This document shows positions 1 through 6,742 of a stretch of DNA of 6,825 nucleotides, piece after piece (positions within the stretch are counted from its first letter, which is position 1; every line of letters starts with the position of its first letter). Made by a program: the position numbers and the translations under genes. The notes beneath the pieces were generated by a model, which was given only the letters and a program-made list of their open reading frames with translations, was not told the DNA's origin and ran no database searches. Origin of the DNA: Thermoplasmata archaeon (GTDB lineage Archaea > Thermoplasmatota > JAKEGO01). Location of the stretch: NCBI GenBank assembly GCA_022615805.1, contig JAKEGO010000046.1:1-6825 (forward strand). Direction: 5' to 3'.

Positions 1-893
1 GCGGGCTCACTGCGGCGATTTACGGCATGCGGGCGGCGCTCAAGACCGTTTTGGTCGAAAAGGGGTATGGAGGAGGCCAGATCGCCATATCCAACGAGGT
101 GGAAAACTACCCGGGGTTCGAGAACATCAGCGGTTTCGATCTCGCCCAGAAGTTCATCAACCACGCCAAGTCTTACGGCCTCGAAATGGTCCAGCAGGAG
201 GTCACGTCGGTTGACCCGGGGCTGGATTACCACGAGGTGCGCCTCGGAGACGGGAAAGTCCTCAGAGGCTATGCCGTGATCCTGGCCATGGGCGGAAGCC
301 CCCGCAAGCTCAATGTCCCGGGTGAGGATGCCTATTACGGCAAGGGGGTCTCGTACTGCGCCACCTGCGACGGCTTCTTCTTCAGGGGGAAGAAGGTCTT
401 CATCGTCGGCGGTGGGAACACCGCCCTCCTCGACGCGATATACCTCCACGACGCGGGGGTCGACGTGACCGTGGTGCACAGGCGCGACTCGTTCCGCGCC
501 GAACTGTCGCTCCAGACGGAGCTGCGGGAGAAGGGCGTCCCCGTCATGTGGAACGCCGTCGTCAGGGAGATCAGGGGCGACGACCTGGTGAGGAGCGTGG
601 CCTTCGACGTCAAGGGAAAGGAGAAGGCGCTCCCTGCGGACGGCATCTTCGTAGCCATCGGGCTGGTCCCGAGGAACAAGCTGGCGAGGGACGTCGGCGT
701 CGAGGTCGACGGGTTCGGCTACCTGAAGGTCTCCAGGGAGATGCGGACCTCGGTCCCGTTCGTCTACGGCGCGGGGGACATCATCGGCGGCCTGCAGCAG
801 GTGGTCACCTCCGTCGCGGAGGGGGCGATCGCGGCCACGACGGCCTACGTCGACCTCCGCAACCCGTACTGGTCGGCCGAAGCCCCCGAATGA
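1..893 (+). CDS. trxB: Thioredoxin reductase (NADPH), 5'-truncated by window edge
   Basis: This is a flavoprotein that passes electrons from NADPH through FAD and a redox-active cysteine pair to thioredoxin (or a glutaredoxin-like protein) in the cytosol. The reading frame is already open at base 3 and begins GLTAAIYGMRA, the end of the N-terminal FAD-binding GxGxxG/A segment, so the true start lies upstream; the ATG at 27 is internal. Numbering from that Met, visible family motifs are ENYPGF near 26-31, the active site CATC at 111-114 followed by DG, the NADPH-fold GGGNTA at 128-133, HRRDSFR at 151-157, which normally grips the NADPH 2'-phosphate, GIFVAIG near 206-212 and the second FAD motif GAGD at 248-251. 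The intact HRR...R argues for NADPH rather than the F420-dependent or NADPH-independent archaeal relatives. One mild oddity is AMGG where ATGA is usual. The gene ends at TGA 891-893 with no frameshift. A general paralogue of the same flavoprotein family is possible, but CATC plus the overall order makes thioredoxin reductase the best call. Confidence 0.93.
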   Translation, partial: GLTAAIYGMRAALKTVLVEKGYGGGQIAISNEVENYPGFENISGFDLAQKFINHAKSYGLEMVQQEVTSVDPGLDYHEVRLGDGKVLRGYAVILAMGGSPRKLNVPGEDAYYGKGVSYCATCDGFFFRGKKVFIVGGGNTALLDAIYLHDAGVDVTVVHRRDSFRAELSLQTELREKGVPVMWNAVVREIRGDDLVRSVAFDVKGKEKALPADGIFVAIGLVPRNKLARDVGVEVDGFGYLKVSREMRTSVPFVYGAGDIIGGLQQVVTSVAEGAIAATTAYVDLRNPYWSAEAPE

Positions 894-952
894 GCGCGCA
901 CCGGGGCGGGACCGTTCTCGCGATGGCGACCCATCTCCCGTAAGGGCAATGC

Positions 953-974
953 CAGTGACGGCCCTGCATCACTG
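953..974. other. Small inverted repeat between trxB and lhr
   Basis: CAGTGA (953-958) and TCACTG (969-974) form a perfect 6-bp inverted repeat around a 10-base centre. A second small one, GATGG/CCATC around CGAC, lies at 922-935. They sit in the 187-base gap, after the thioredoxin reductase stop and 46 bases before the TATA-like element. They could be an operator-type site or an RNA hairpin at the trxB 3' end, but there is no T-tract and short inverted repeats are common in GC-rich DNA, so no function is assigned. Confidence 0.25.
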
Positions 975-1019
975 CCGCCGCCGGGCCAATGACGTCGTGC
1001 CCCGGGCCGGGAGCGCACC

Positions 1020-1027
1020 TTTAATAG
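1020..1027 (+). promoter_or_regulatory. Archaeal TATA-box-like element for lhr
   Basis: TTTAATAG is the only clearly AT-rich octamer in an otherwise very GC-rich gap and matches the archaeal TATA consensus well. With the usual spacing of about 25 bases, transcription would start near 1048-1052, giving a leader of about 30 bases before the ATG at 1081. The preceding bases (CGCACC) are not a convincing purine-rich BRE. The element suggests that the helicase gene has its own promoter instead of depending on read-through from the thioredoxin reductase gene. Confidence 0.55.
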
Positions 1028-1065
1028 CATGAGGGGGATACGTTGGGGTTCATCGACACCCCCGT

Positions 1066-1069
1066 GGAG
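1066..1069 (+). promoter_or_regulatory. Weak Shine-Dalgarno upstream of lhr
   Basis: GGAG lies 11 bases before the ATG at 1081 and supports that start. No in-frame ATG, GTG or TTG is seen in the roughly 40 bases upstream, and the encoded N-terminus (about 17 residues before the conserved FDPTVRAWF block) is the usual length for an Lhr helicase. Confidence 0.45.
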
Positions 1070-1080
1070 AGCGCACGATA

Positions 1081-4000
1081 ATGATACGTAGGATAAAGAA
1101 GCCGCACACGAGCGAGGAGGTCCTCGGACTGTTCGACCCCACGGTCCGCGCGTGGTTCGAGAGCCGGTTCGAGGAGGTCTCGCCGCCGCAGGCCTACGCC
1201 ATCCCCCACATCCACAGGGGCGAGAACGTCCTCGTCGCCGCCCCCACTGGTTCGGGGAAGACGCTCACGGCCTTCCTGTCGATACTGAACGAGCTGATCG
1301 TGAAGGCGAAGGCCGGCGAGCTGGAGGACCGGATATACTGCGTCTACGTCTCCCCGCTGAAGGCCCTCGCCAACGACATCGAGAGGAACCTCGAGCGCCC
1401 CCTGGCGGAGATGTACGCTCTGATGGCCTCGGAGGGGCTGCGGGTCACCGGGCGCGAGCGCGACGTCCAGGAGATCAGGGTGGCCGTCCGGACCGGCGAC
1501 ACCTCGTCCTACATGCGCCAGAAGATGGTCCGCAGACCGCCCCACATCCTCATCACCACCCCCGAGACCCTCGCCCTCGTCCTCTCGACGACGAAGTTCA
1601 TCGAGCGCCTGCGGGGCGTCAGGTACCTCATCGTCGACGAGATACACGAGATCAGCGGCTCCAAGCGCGGCGTCTCCCTCGCGCTGTCGATGGAGAGGCT
1701 CGACGACCAGACGTCGGAGGACCTCGTGCGCATAGGGCTCTCGGCGACGCAGTCGCCGATGGAGGTCATCGGGGCGTTCCTGGCGGGCTACCGGGACGGC
1801 GAGATGCGGGACATGGACCTGGTCGAGATCGGCGCCCAGCGCAGCATGGACCTCGCGGTTCTCACCCCCGTGAAGGACGTGACGGCGCTCCCCTACGAGA
1901 TCGTCAACGAGAAGATGTACGACACCCTCAAGGAACTGGTCGACTCTCACAGGACGACGCTCATCTTCACGAACACCCGGTCGGGGACCGAGGCCGTGGT
2001 CTACAAGCTCAAGGAGAGGGGCGTGGAGGACGTCTCGGCCCACCACGGGAGCCTCAGCAAGGAGACGCGCCTCGAGGTCGAGGAGCGCCTCAAGAACGGC
2101 GAGATGAAGGCCGTCGTCACGTCGACGTCCCTCGAGCTGGGCATCGACATCGGGTACATCGACCTCGTCGTCCAGATCGGCTCCCCGAAGAGCATAGCCA
2201 AGGGGATCCAGAGGGTCGGTCGTGCCGGACACGCCCTTCACAGGACGTCGATCGGCCGCATCGTGGCGTTCGAGGAGAACGACCTCGTCGAGACGATGGT
2301 GCTGACGAGGTGCGCCATGGAGGGGACCATCGACAGGACACACATACTCGAGGGATCGCTCGACGTCCTGGCGCAGACCCTCATCGGCATGTCCCTCGAG
2401 CGGCGCTGGAAGGCGGACGACGCGTACGCGCTCGTCAGGAGGACGTACCCCTACAGGGAGCTCTCCCGCGAGGACTTCGACTCCGTGCTCAACTTCGTCG
2501 CGGGGCGGCACTCCTTCGGCGACAGCGGCATCTACGGCAAGGTGTGGTACGACCCCGGGGAGGGCGTGTTCGCCTCGCGGCGCGGGACGAGGATGATCTA
2601 CTTCATGAACATCGGCACCATCCCCCAGGAGGTGTCGTACAGGGTCTTCCTGGAGTACGGGATGCCGCTGGGGGAACTCTCCGAGAAGTTCGTGGAGCGC
2701 CTCCAGACGGGGGCCATCTTCCTCCTCGGCGGCAAGACATACGAGCTGACGGCCGTCCGGGGGAACAAGGTTTACGTGCAGGACGCCCACGGGCGCAAGC
2801 CCACCATACCGTCCTGGTCGGGCGAGATGCTCCCCAGGACGTACGACCTGTCGGTGGAGGTCGGACGCTTCCGCGCGAAGCTCTCCCGCATGATCTCGAA
2901 GGGGACGCCCGACCACGAGATCGAGGGATACATCATGGAGAACTACCACACCGACCTCGGCTCCGCCCGGAGCGTCATCTCCTACTTCAGGCAGCAGCTC
3001 GACATGATGGAGAGCGTCCCGACCGACAGGAACGTCATCATCGAGGGGTACCTCGACGACGTGGGCCGGACGAACGTGCTCTTCCACTTCCCGTTCGGCA
3101 GGCGGGTCAACGACGCTCTCTCGAGGGCCTACGCGTTCAGGTTCTCGCAGGAGTACTCCGAGAACGTCAAGGTCTCCCTCACGGACGACAACTTCATGCT
3201 CACGCTGGCATCGGAAGTCCCCCTCGAGGACGTCCCGGGGATGCTGAGGTCCGGCGACCTGGAGGACGTGCTGCGGCGGGCGGTGCGGCAGTCCGAGCTC
3301 TTCAGGCAGCGGTTCAGGCACACGGGCGCGAGGGCGATGATGATCCTCCGCAACTTCCGGGGCCGGGAGATCTCGGTCCGGAAGCAGCAGATACGGTCGC
3401 AGAGCCTCCTCGACGCGCTCCACAGGGCGGAGAACTTCCCCGTCATCAGCGAGACGTACAACGAGATACTCCACGACGTGATGGACGTCGGGAACGCCAT
3501 CGGCGTCCTCGAGAGGATGGAGTCCGGGAAGGTCAAGGTCAGGGTAGCGGGCTACTCCGACACCCCGTCCCCGTTCGGCCACTCCGTCGTCCTCGCCGGC
3601 ATGTCGGACATCGTCCTGATGGAGGACCGCTCGGCGCTGCTCCGCGAGCTCCATCGCCGCGTCCTCACCAGGGTCCTCGGCGAGGAGGAGGCGATGTTCA
3701 GGGAGGAGCAGGTCGACGTCCACTTCAGGTCCAAGCGCCCCGCGGTCGTCGAGAGGTCAGACATCCCGGAGGTCCTCCGCACCTTCGGCGCGATGAACGT
3801 CTTCCGGGACCGGGGGGAGCACCTCGCGGCCTTCTCGGAGGTCCCCAGGGAGCGGCTCCTCGAGTGGGCGAGCGAACTCGTGGACGAGGGCGCCATCGCC
3901 TCGGTCTGGGTGAAGGGCCCCCTGTGGTGCTCCGCCGAGGAGGTGCCGCTCTACTGTGCCGCCTATCGTTCCGGCGAGCCTCCCGAGGGCGCCCTCGACC

Positions 4001-6393
4001 GCCTCGTCGAGGGGAGGGCGTCGGAGGACGACCTGAGGGGGCTGGAGGAGGCCTACGCGGTGGGACGCTCGTTCGACGGCGAGGGGGGGGCCGTGTTCGC
4101 GCCGCGGATCGTGCCTCCGTGGACGGCCGGCGACCCCGTCGGCCGGCTGGTCTCGAGGTACCTGGAGTTCCGCGGGCCCTCGGTCCTCGAGGAGGTCGCC
4201 TTCGGGCTCAGGCTCGAGGAGGCGCTCGTCGACGTCACCCTGGAGGACCTCGAGAGGCGCGGCGTTGTGCGCTCCGGGCGCTTCGTCGCCTCCAAGGATT
4301 CGCCGCAGTACATGCTCGCCCGGGACATCATCTCGATAGAGCGCGGAGGGGAGGAACCGGTCCACGGGGCCGACGCCATCGCCGACCTCGGAGCCGCCGT
4401 CATGTTCAGGGAGGTGGGGTCGGTACGCGAGTACTTCGGGGTGTACGGCTTCGCCCTCGGCCTGCGCGGGGTGGACATGAGGGTCCGGGACTTCGACTTC
4501 CGGGAATGGCTCGACCTCCTCGCGACGGGGGAGGTCCTCCACGGGAGGTTCGTGGGCGGACAGGTCTCCTACGTGCTGGCGAGTGACGCTCCGGTCTACG
4601 TCGGCGCCTACCGCCGCACCGCGCTGACCGACGGGGAGATGGAGATCCTGCGGACGATCGAGATGAACCCGGGGGTCACGAGGGCGGAGCTCGTGGAGAT
4701 GCTCGGGCGCGAGCGCGAGGATGTGATGGAGGCCATCGACCGCCTCGACCACGGGCTGTACGTCAGGCGGGAGCCGCCGATGGAGAACTACTGGAACACG
4801 ATCAACCGGTACCACCCCCTCGACGTCGGGTCGATCCCGGACGACCCCGTGAAGGAGCTCGTCCGGCGCATGCTGAACGTCTTCGGCATAGCCCCGGTCG
4901 TGGGCATACGCGGTTTCCTGCGCCTCCCCTACGAGGAGGTCGTCGCCGCGCTGGAGGCCCTCGAGGAGGAGGGGGCGGTCTCGAGGGTCATCTCCGCCGA
5001 GCACAACGTCGAGATGTACGCGATGAGGGAGTTCCTCCCGATGCTCGGGTCGGCGCCGGCGAGGTCTGGCGTGAGGGTCCTCTCGCTGAAGGACCCGTAC
5101 GTGTTCAGGAACAGGTACGAGGTCATGTCCCGGTTCGGCGACGGCTGGTACTCGGTGATCGTCGATGCCGGGGCCATCGCCGGCGTGGTGCACATGTGGC
5201 CGATGAGCGGTGCGGTGGACGTCCGGGACATCGTCGTCGACGTCGGGAGGCTCCCCGCCGTGCTGGACGCCCTCGAGGGGACTTGGGCCCATTACCGCAA
5301 CTACTACATGGAGATCGTGAGGGTGAAGGCGGTCAACGGCATCGGCGTCGATGGGCTTGCGCCCGACGTCCATGCGGCCTTCGCGGAGCGCGGGTTCGTC
5401 AGGACAGGCGGCAACCTGGTCAAGGGGGCGGGAACCGACAGGACGTTCACCGACGCTCGCATCCTGTCCTACGCCCTCAGAAGGCAGCACATCGAGGAGT
5501 CGACGAGGTACGAGACGGTCGCGGAGGCCGTGGACGGGATGGGCGGCGTCCGCTCCGACGCGGAGATGGCCCTCCGCCTCAGGGGGCGCCCGATATCGAT
5601 CGACGCCTACGCGAGGTCGACCGACCTCCCGAGAGCGCTGCTCATCCCGGAGTACCTCACGCTCACCACGTACGGCGACCTCCCGAAATTCAGGGCCGCG
5701 AAGGAGGAGCCGCTGACGCCGATGATGAAGCACATCCTCCTGAGGGTCCCGGACTTCGGCATCTCTCGCTCGAGGCTCCGGGCGAAGACGAACCTCGCCC
5801 CCGAGGAGTTCACGAGGAACCTCAAGAGTCTGTACGAGGGGTTGCACGTCGTCAAGGACGCGAGGGGACGGTACCTCAGGGTCATGGAGCCCGACATGGA
5901 ACCCCACGATGCCCGCCGGTGGGTCGTGCGGCGCATCTTCGAGCGGTTCGGGCTGATGTCGGCCGAACAGCTGTCCGCGTACATGAAGCACAGGATGCCG
6001 ATGATCGAGGTCCGGCGCATCCTGCGGGAGCTCGAAGGCGAGGGCGTCCTGGTCAGGGGGCTCCTGAGGGAGAGGAACGAGGTCGTCCACTGGATGCTCT
6101 CCGGGGGCCTCGACGGCGCCGACGGCATCGATGGACCGCTCGCCTCCAGGAAGTTCGTCCTCACACCGAAGGACCAGCTCCACCAGTTCCTCCTCGAGGA
6201 CATCAGGAGGACCTTCGGGATGAGCAACTGCTACGTGGTCCTGGACGGCCCGCGGATGCTCGCCGCGTTCAAGGCGCGGGAGTCGGGCAGGAGGATCGTC
6301 ATCGAGGAGACCGTGGGCGACTGGGGGGCCGCCGAGCGCATCGTCGAGGAGTTCGCCCACAGGATGGGCCTCGACATCATATTCGCCGCCTGA
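1081..6393 (+). CDS. lhr: Long-form Lhr-family ATP-dependent helicase, 1770 aa
   Basis: This is a superfamily 2 helicase of the Lhr (large helicase-related) family, ATP-driven 3'-5' translocases on single-stranded DNA that unwind duplexes and RNA:DNA hybrids; the family is linked to repair. Core motifs are all intact: Q motif SPPQ 34-37, Walker A APTGSGKT 54-61, YVSPLKALAND 89-99, TTPETL 159-164, Walker B DEIH 186-189, SATQ 221-224, TLIFTNTR 293-300, HHGSLS 321-326, TSTSLELGIDIG 347-358 and QRVGRAGH 377-384. A winged helix follows (about 390-475), then NIGTIPQ 510-516 and a barrel-like segment with PSWSGE 577-582, then the DEAD-associated domain (about 640-865, including RNFRGREISVRKQQ). Residues 880-1180 resemble the middle of bacterial long Lhr (for example DPVGRLVSRYLEFRGP at 1018). 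Residues 1181-1420 and 1545-1770 are two related winged-helix plus barrel modules. Archaeal Lhr proteins are often about 850-950 residues and E. coli Lhr about 1540, so this one is unusually long. A Gly/Asp linker (GGLDGADGIDGP) lies at 1675-1686. The frame is unbroken. Glycosylase activity has been reported for the E. coli C-terminal domain; it cannot be inferred here. Confidence 0.93.
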   Translation: MIRRIKKPHTSEEVLGLFDPTVRAWFESRFEEVSPPQAYAIPHIHRGENVLVAAPTGSGKTLTAFLSILNELIVKAKAGELEDRIYCVYVSPLKALANDIERNLERPLAEMYALMASEGLRVTGRERDVQEIRVAVRTGDTSSYMRQKMVRRPPHILITTPETLALVLSTTKFIERLRGVRYLIVDEIHEISGSKRGVSLALSMERLDDQTSEDLVRIGLSATQSPMEVIGAFLAGYRDGEMRDMDLVEIGAQRSMDLAVLTPVKDVTALPYEIVNEKMYDTLKELVDSHRTTLIFTNTRSGTEAVVYKLKERGVEDVSAHHGSLSKETRLEVEERLKNGEMKAVVTSTSLELGIDIGYIDLVVQIGSPKSIAKGIQRVGRAGHALHRTSIGRIVAFEENDLVETMVLTRCAMEGTIDRTHILEGSLDVLAQTLIGMSLERRWKADDAYALVRRTYPYRELSREDFDSVLNFVAGRHSFGDSGIYGKVWYDPGEGVFASRRGTRMIYFMNIGTIPQEVSYRVFLEYGMPLGELSEKFVERLQTGAIFLLGGKTYELTAVRGNKVYVQDAHGRKPTIPSWSGEMLPRTYDLSVEVGRFRAKLSRMISKGTPDHEIEGYIMENYHTDLGSARSVISYFRQQLDMMESVPTDRNVIIEGYLDDVGRTNVLFHFPFGRRVNDALSRAYAFRFSQEYSENVKVSLTDDNFMLTLASEVPLEDVPGMLRSGDLEDVLRRAVRQSELFRQRFRHTGARAMMILRNFRGREISVRKQQIRSQSLLDALHRAENFPVISETYNEILHDVMDVGNAIGVLERMESGKVKVRVAGYSDTPSPFGHSVVLAGMSDIVLMEDRSALLRELHRRVLTRVLGEEEAMFREEQVDVHFRSKRPAVVERSDIPEVLRTFGAMNVFRDRGEHLAAFSEVPRERLLEWASELVDEGAIASVWVKGPLWCSAEEVPLYCAAYRSGEPPEGALDRLVEGRASEDDLRGLEEAYAVGRSFDGEGGAVFAPRIVPPWTAGDPVGRLVSRYLEFRGPSVLEEVAFGLRLEEALVDVTLEDLERRGVVRSGRFVASKDSPQYMLARDIISIERGGEEPVHGADAIADLGAAVMFREVGSVREYFGVYGFALGLRGVDMRVRDFDFREWLDLLATGEVLHGRFVGGQVSYVLASDAPVYVGAYRRTALTDGEMEILRTIEMNPGVTRAELVEMLGREREDVMEAIDRLDHGLYVRREPPMENYWNTINRYHPLDVGSIPDDPVKELVRRMLNVFGIAPVVGIRGFLRLPYEEVVAALEALEEEGAVSRVISAEHNVEMYAMREFLPMLGSAPARSGVRVLSLKDPYVFRNRYEVMSRFGDGWYSVIVDAGAIAGVVHMWPMSGAVDVRDIVVDVGRLPAVLDALEGTWAHYRNYYMEIVRVKAVNGIGVDGLAPDVHAAFAERGFVRTGGNLVKGAGTDRTFTDARILSYALRRQHIEESTRYETVAEAVDGMGGVRSDAEMALRLRGRPISIDAYARSTDLPRALLIPEYLTLTTYGDLPKFRAAKEEPLTPMMKHILLRVPDFGISRSRLRAKTNLAPEEFTRNLKSLYEGLHVVKDARGRYLRVMEPDMEPHDARRWVVRRIFERFGLMSAEQLSAYMKHRMPMIEVRRILRELEGEGVLVRGLLRERNEVVHWMLSGGLDGADGIDGPLASRKFVLTPKDQLHQFLLEDIRRTFGMSNCYVVLDGPRMLAAFKARESGRRIVIEETVGDWGAAERIVEEFAHRMGLDIIFAA

Positions 6394-6401
6394 GCGCGAT
6401 C

Positions 6402-6462
6402 GGGGGGAAGGGGCAGGGAGAGGGCGTGGAGAGGCAGCGGGGACCGGTGAAGGGCCGGGGGG
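6402..6462 (+). other. G-run tract with canonical G-quadruplex motif after lhr stop
   Basis: Starting 8 bases after the helicase TGA, the plus strand carries G-runs at 6402-6407, 6410-6413, 6416-6418 and 6422-6424, with loops of 2, 2 and 3 bases. This satisfies the standard G3+N1-7 quadruplex pattern. Further runs lie at 6439-6442, 6452-6454 and 6457-6462, making seven runs of three or more G in 61 bases. The same strand is the mRNA strand, so an RNA quadruplex in the 3' UTR is possible as well as a DNA one. A role in 3'-end formation or pausing is inference only; no T-tract terminator is visible nearby. Confidence 0.7.
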
Positions 6463-6603
6463 CCATCGGCCATGGGATCCCATCGATGGTCACGGTGCCA
6501 TTAGGGGAACAAGGACGTACCTGTCCGATCAAGGCCGCAGTGATCGGTGTGAGCCCACCTACGACCGACGATCCCCGAGCATGGCTTCGTCCCCCATCGT
6601 TGA
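6462..6603. repeat. Tandem ~140-bp repeat, copy 1 (142 bp)
   Basis: First unit of a direct tandem array, beginning GCCATCGGCC. Its first 60 bases align without gaps to copy 2 at 43 of 60 identities, including CATCGATGGTCAC (6481-6493) and GGGAACAAGG (6505-6514). The remaining ~80 bases align more loosely and with indels. This copy has two overlapping perfect palindromes, ATGGGATCCCAT (6472-6483) and CCATCGATGG (6480-6489), and a 7-bp hairpin CCGATCA/TGATCGG (6525-6531/6541-6547). An ATG-started plus frame from 6486 runs open to the window end, but its third positions lack the G/C bias of the neighbouring genes, so I do not call it a gene. Confidence 0.8.
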
Positions 6604-6742
6604 GCCATTGGCCCGGGGATCGCATCGGTGGTCACATCCCTCATCCGGGAACGAGGCCCTACCCGTCGAGTCGAAGACCCAACGATCGGGGCAGGCCTAC
6701 CCGTCATCCGACTCCGCACTGGACCCCGTCTTTCATCATTGA
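6604..6742. repeat. Tandem ~140-bp repeat, copy 2 (139 bp)
   Basis: Second unit, beginning GCCATTGGCC. Its first 60 bases match copy 3 without gaps at 47 of 60 positions and copy 1 at 43 of 60. Conserved landmarks are CATCGGTGGTCAC (6623-6635) and GGGAACGAGG (6647-6656). Inside the unit a shorter element is repeated at 39-base spacing: AGGCCCTACCCGTC (6654-6667) and AGGCCTACCCGTC (6693-6705). Because 142 and 139 are both 1 mod 3, any reading frame shifts from one unit to the next, so this is a DNA-level rather than a protein-level repeat. Confidence 0.82.

Noticed and set aside
901..960. Possible degenerate extra copy of the 140-bp unit in the trxB-lhr gap (TCGCGATGG...CCATCTCCCG)
   Set aside because: Only short patches match the unit and gaps are needed every few bases; this is within chance for GC-rich sequence.
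1021..3723. 900-residue open frame on the minus strand opposite lhr
   Set aside because: It lies entirely antisense to conserved helicase motifs, has a low-complexity Arg/Val/Asp/Leu/His-rich composition, and matches no family. Long antisense frames are expected in GC-rich genes with strong third-position bias.
1152..4586. 1144-residue frame-shifted plus-strand frame inside lhr
   Set aside because: Arg/Gly/Pro-rich out-of-frame product; the overlapping frame holds every helicase motif without a break.
6125..6134. GCATCGATGG inside lhr, matching the repeat core
   Set aside because: It encodes part of the Gly/Asp linker and the match ends at once on both sides; coincidence.
3757..6483. 908-residue open frame on the minus strand opposite the 3' half of lhr
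   Set aside because: Same reason: an antisense shadow of the C-terminal Lhr domains, with no recognisable motif.
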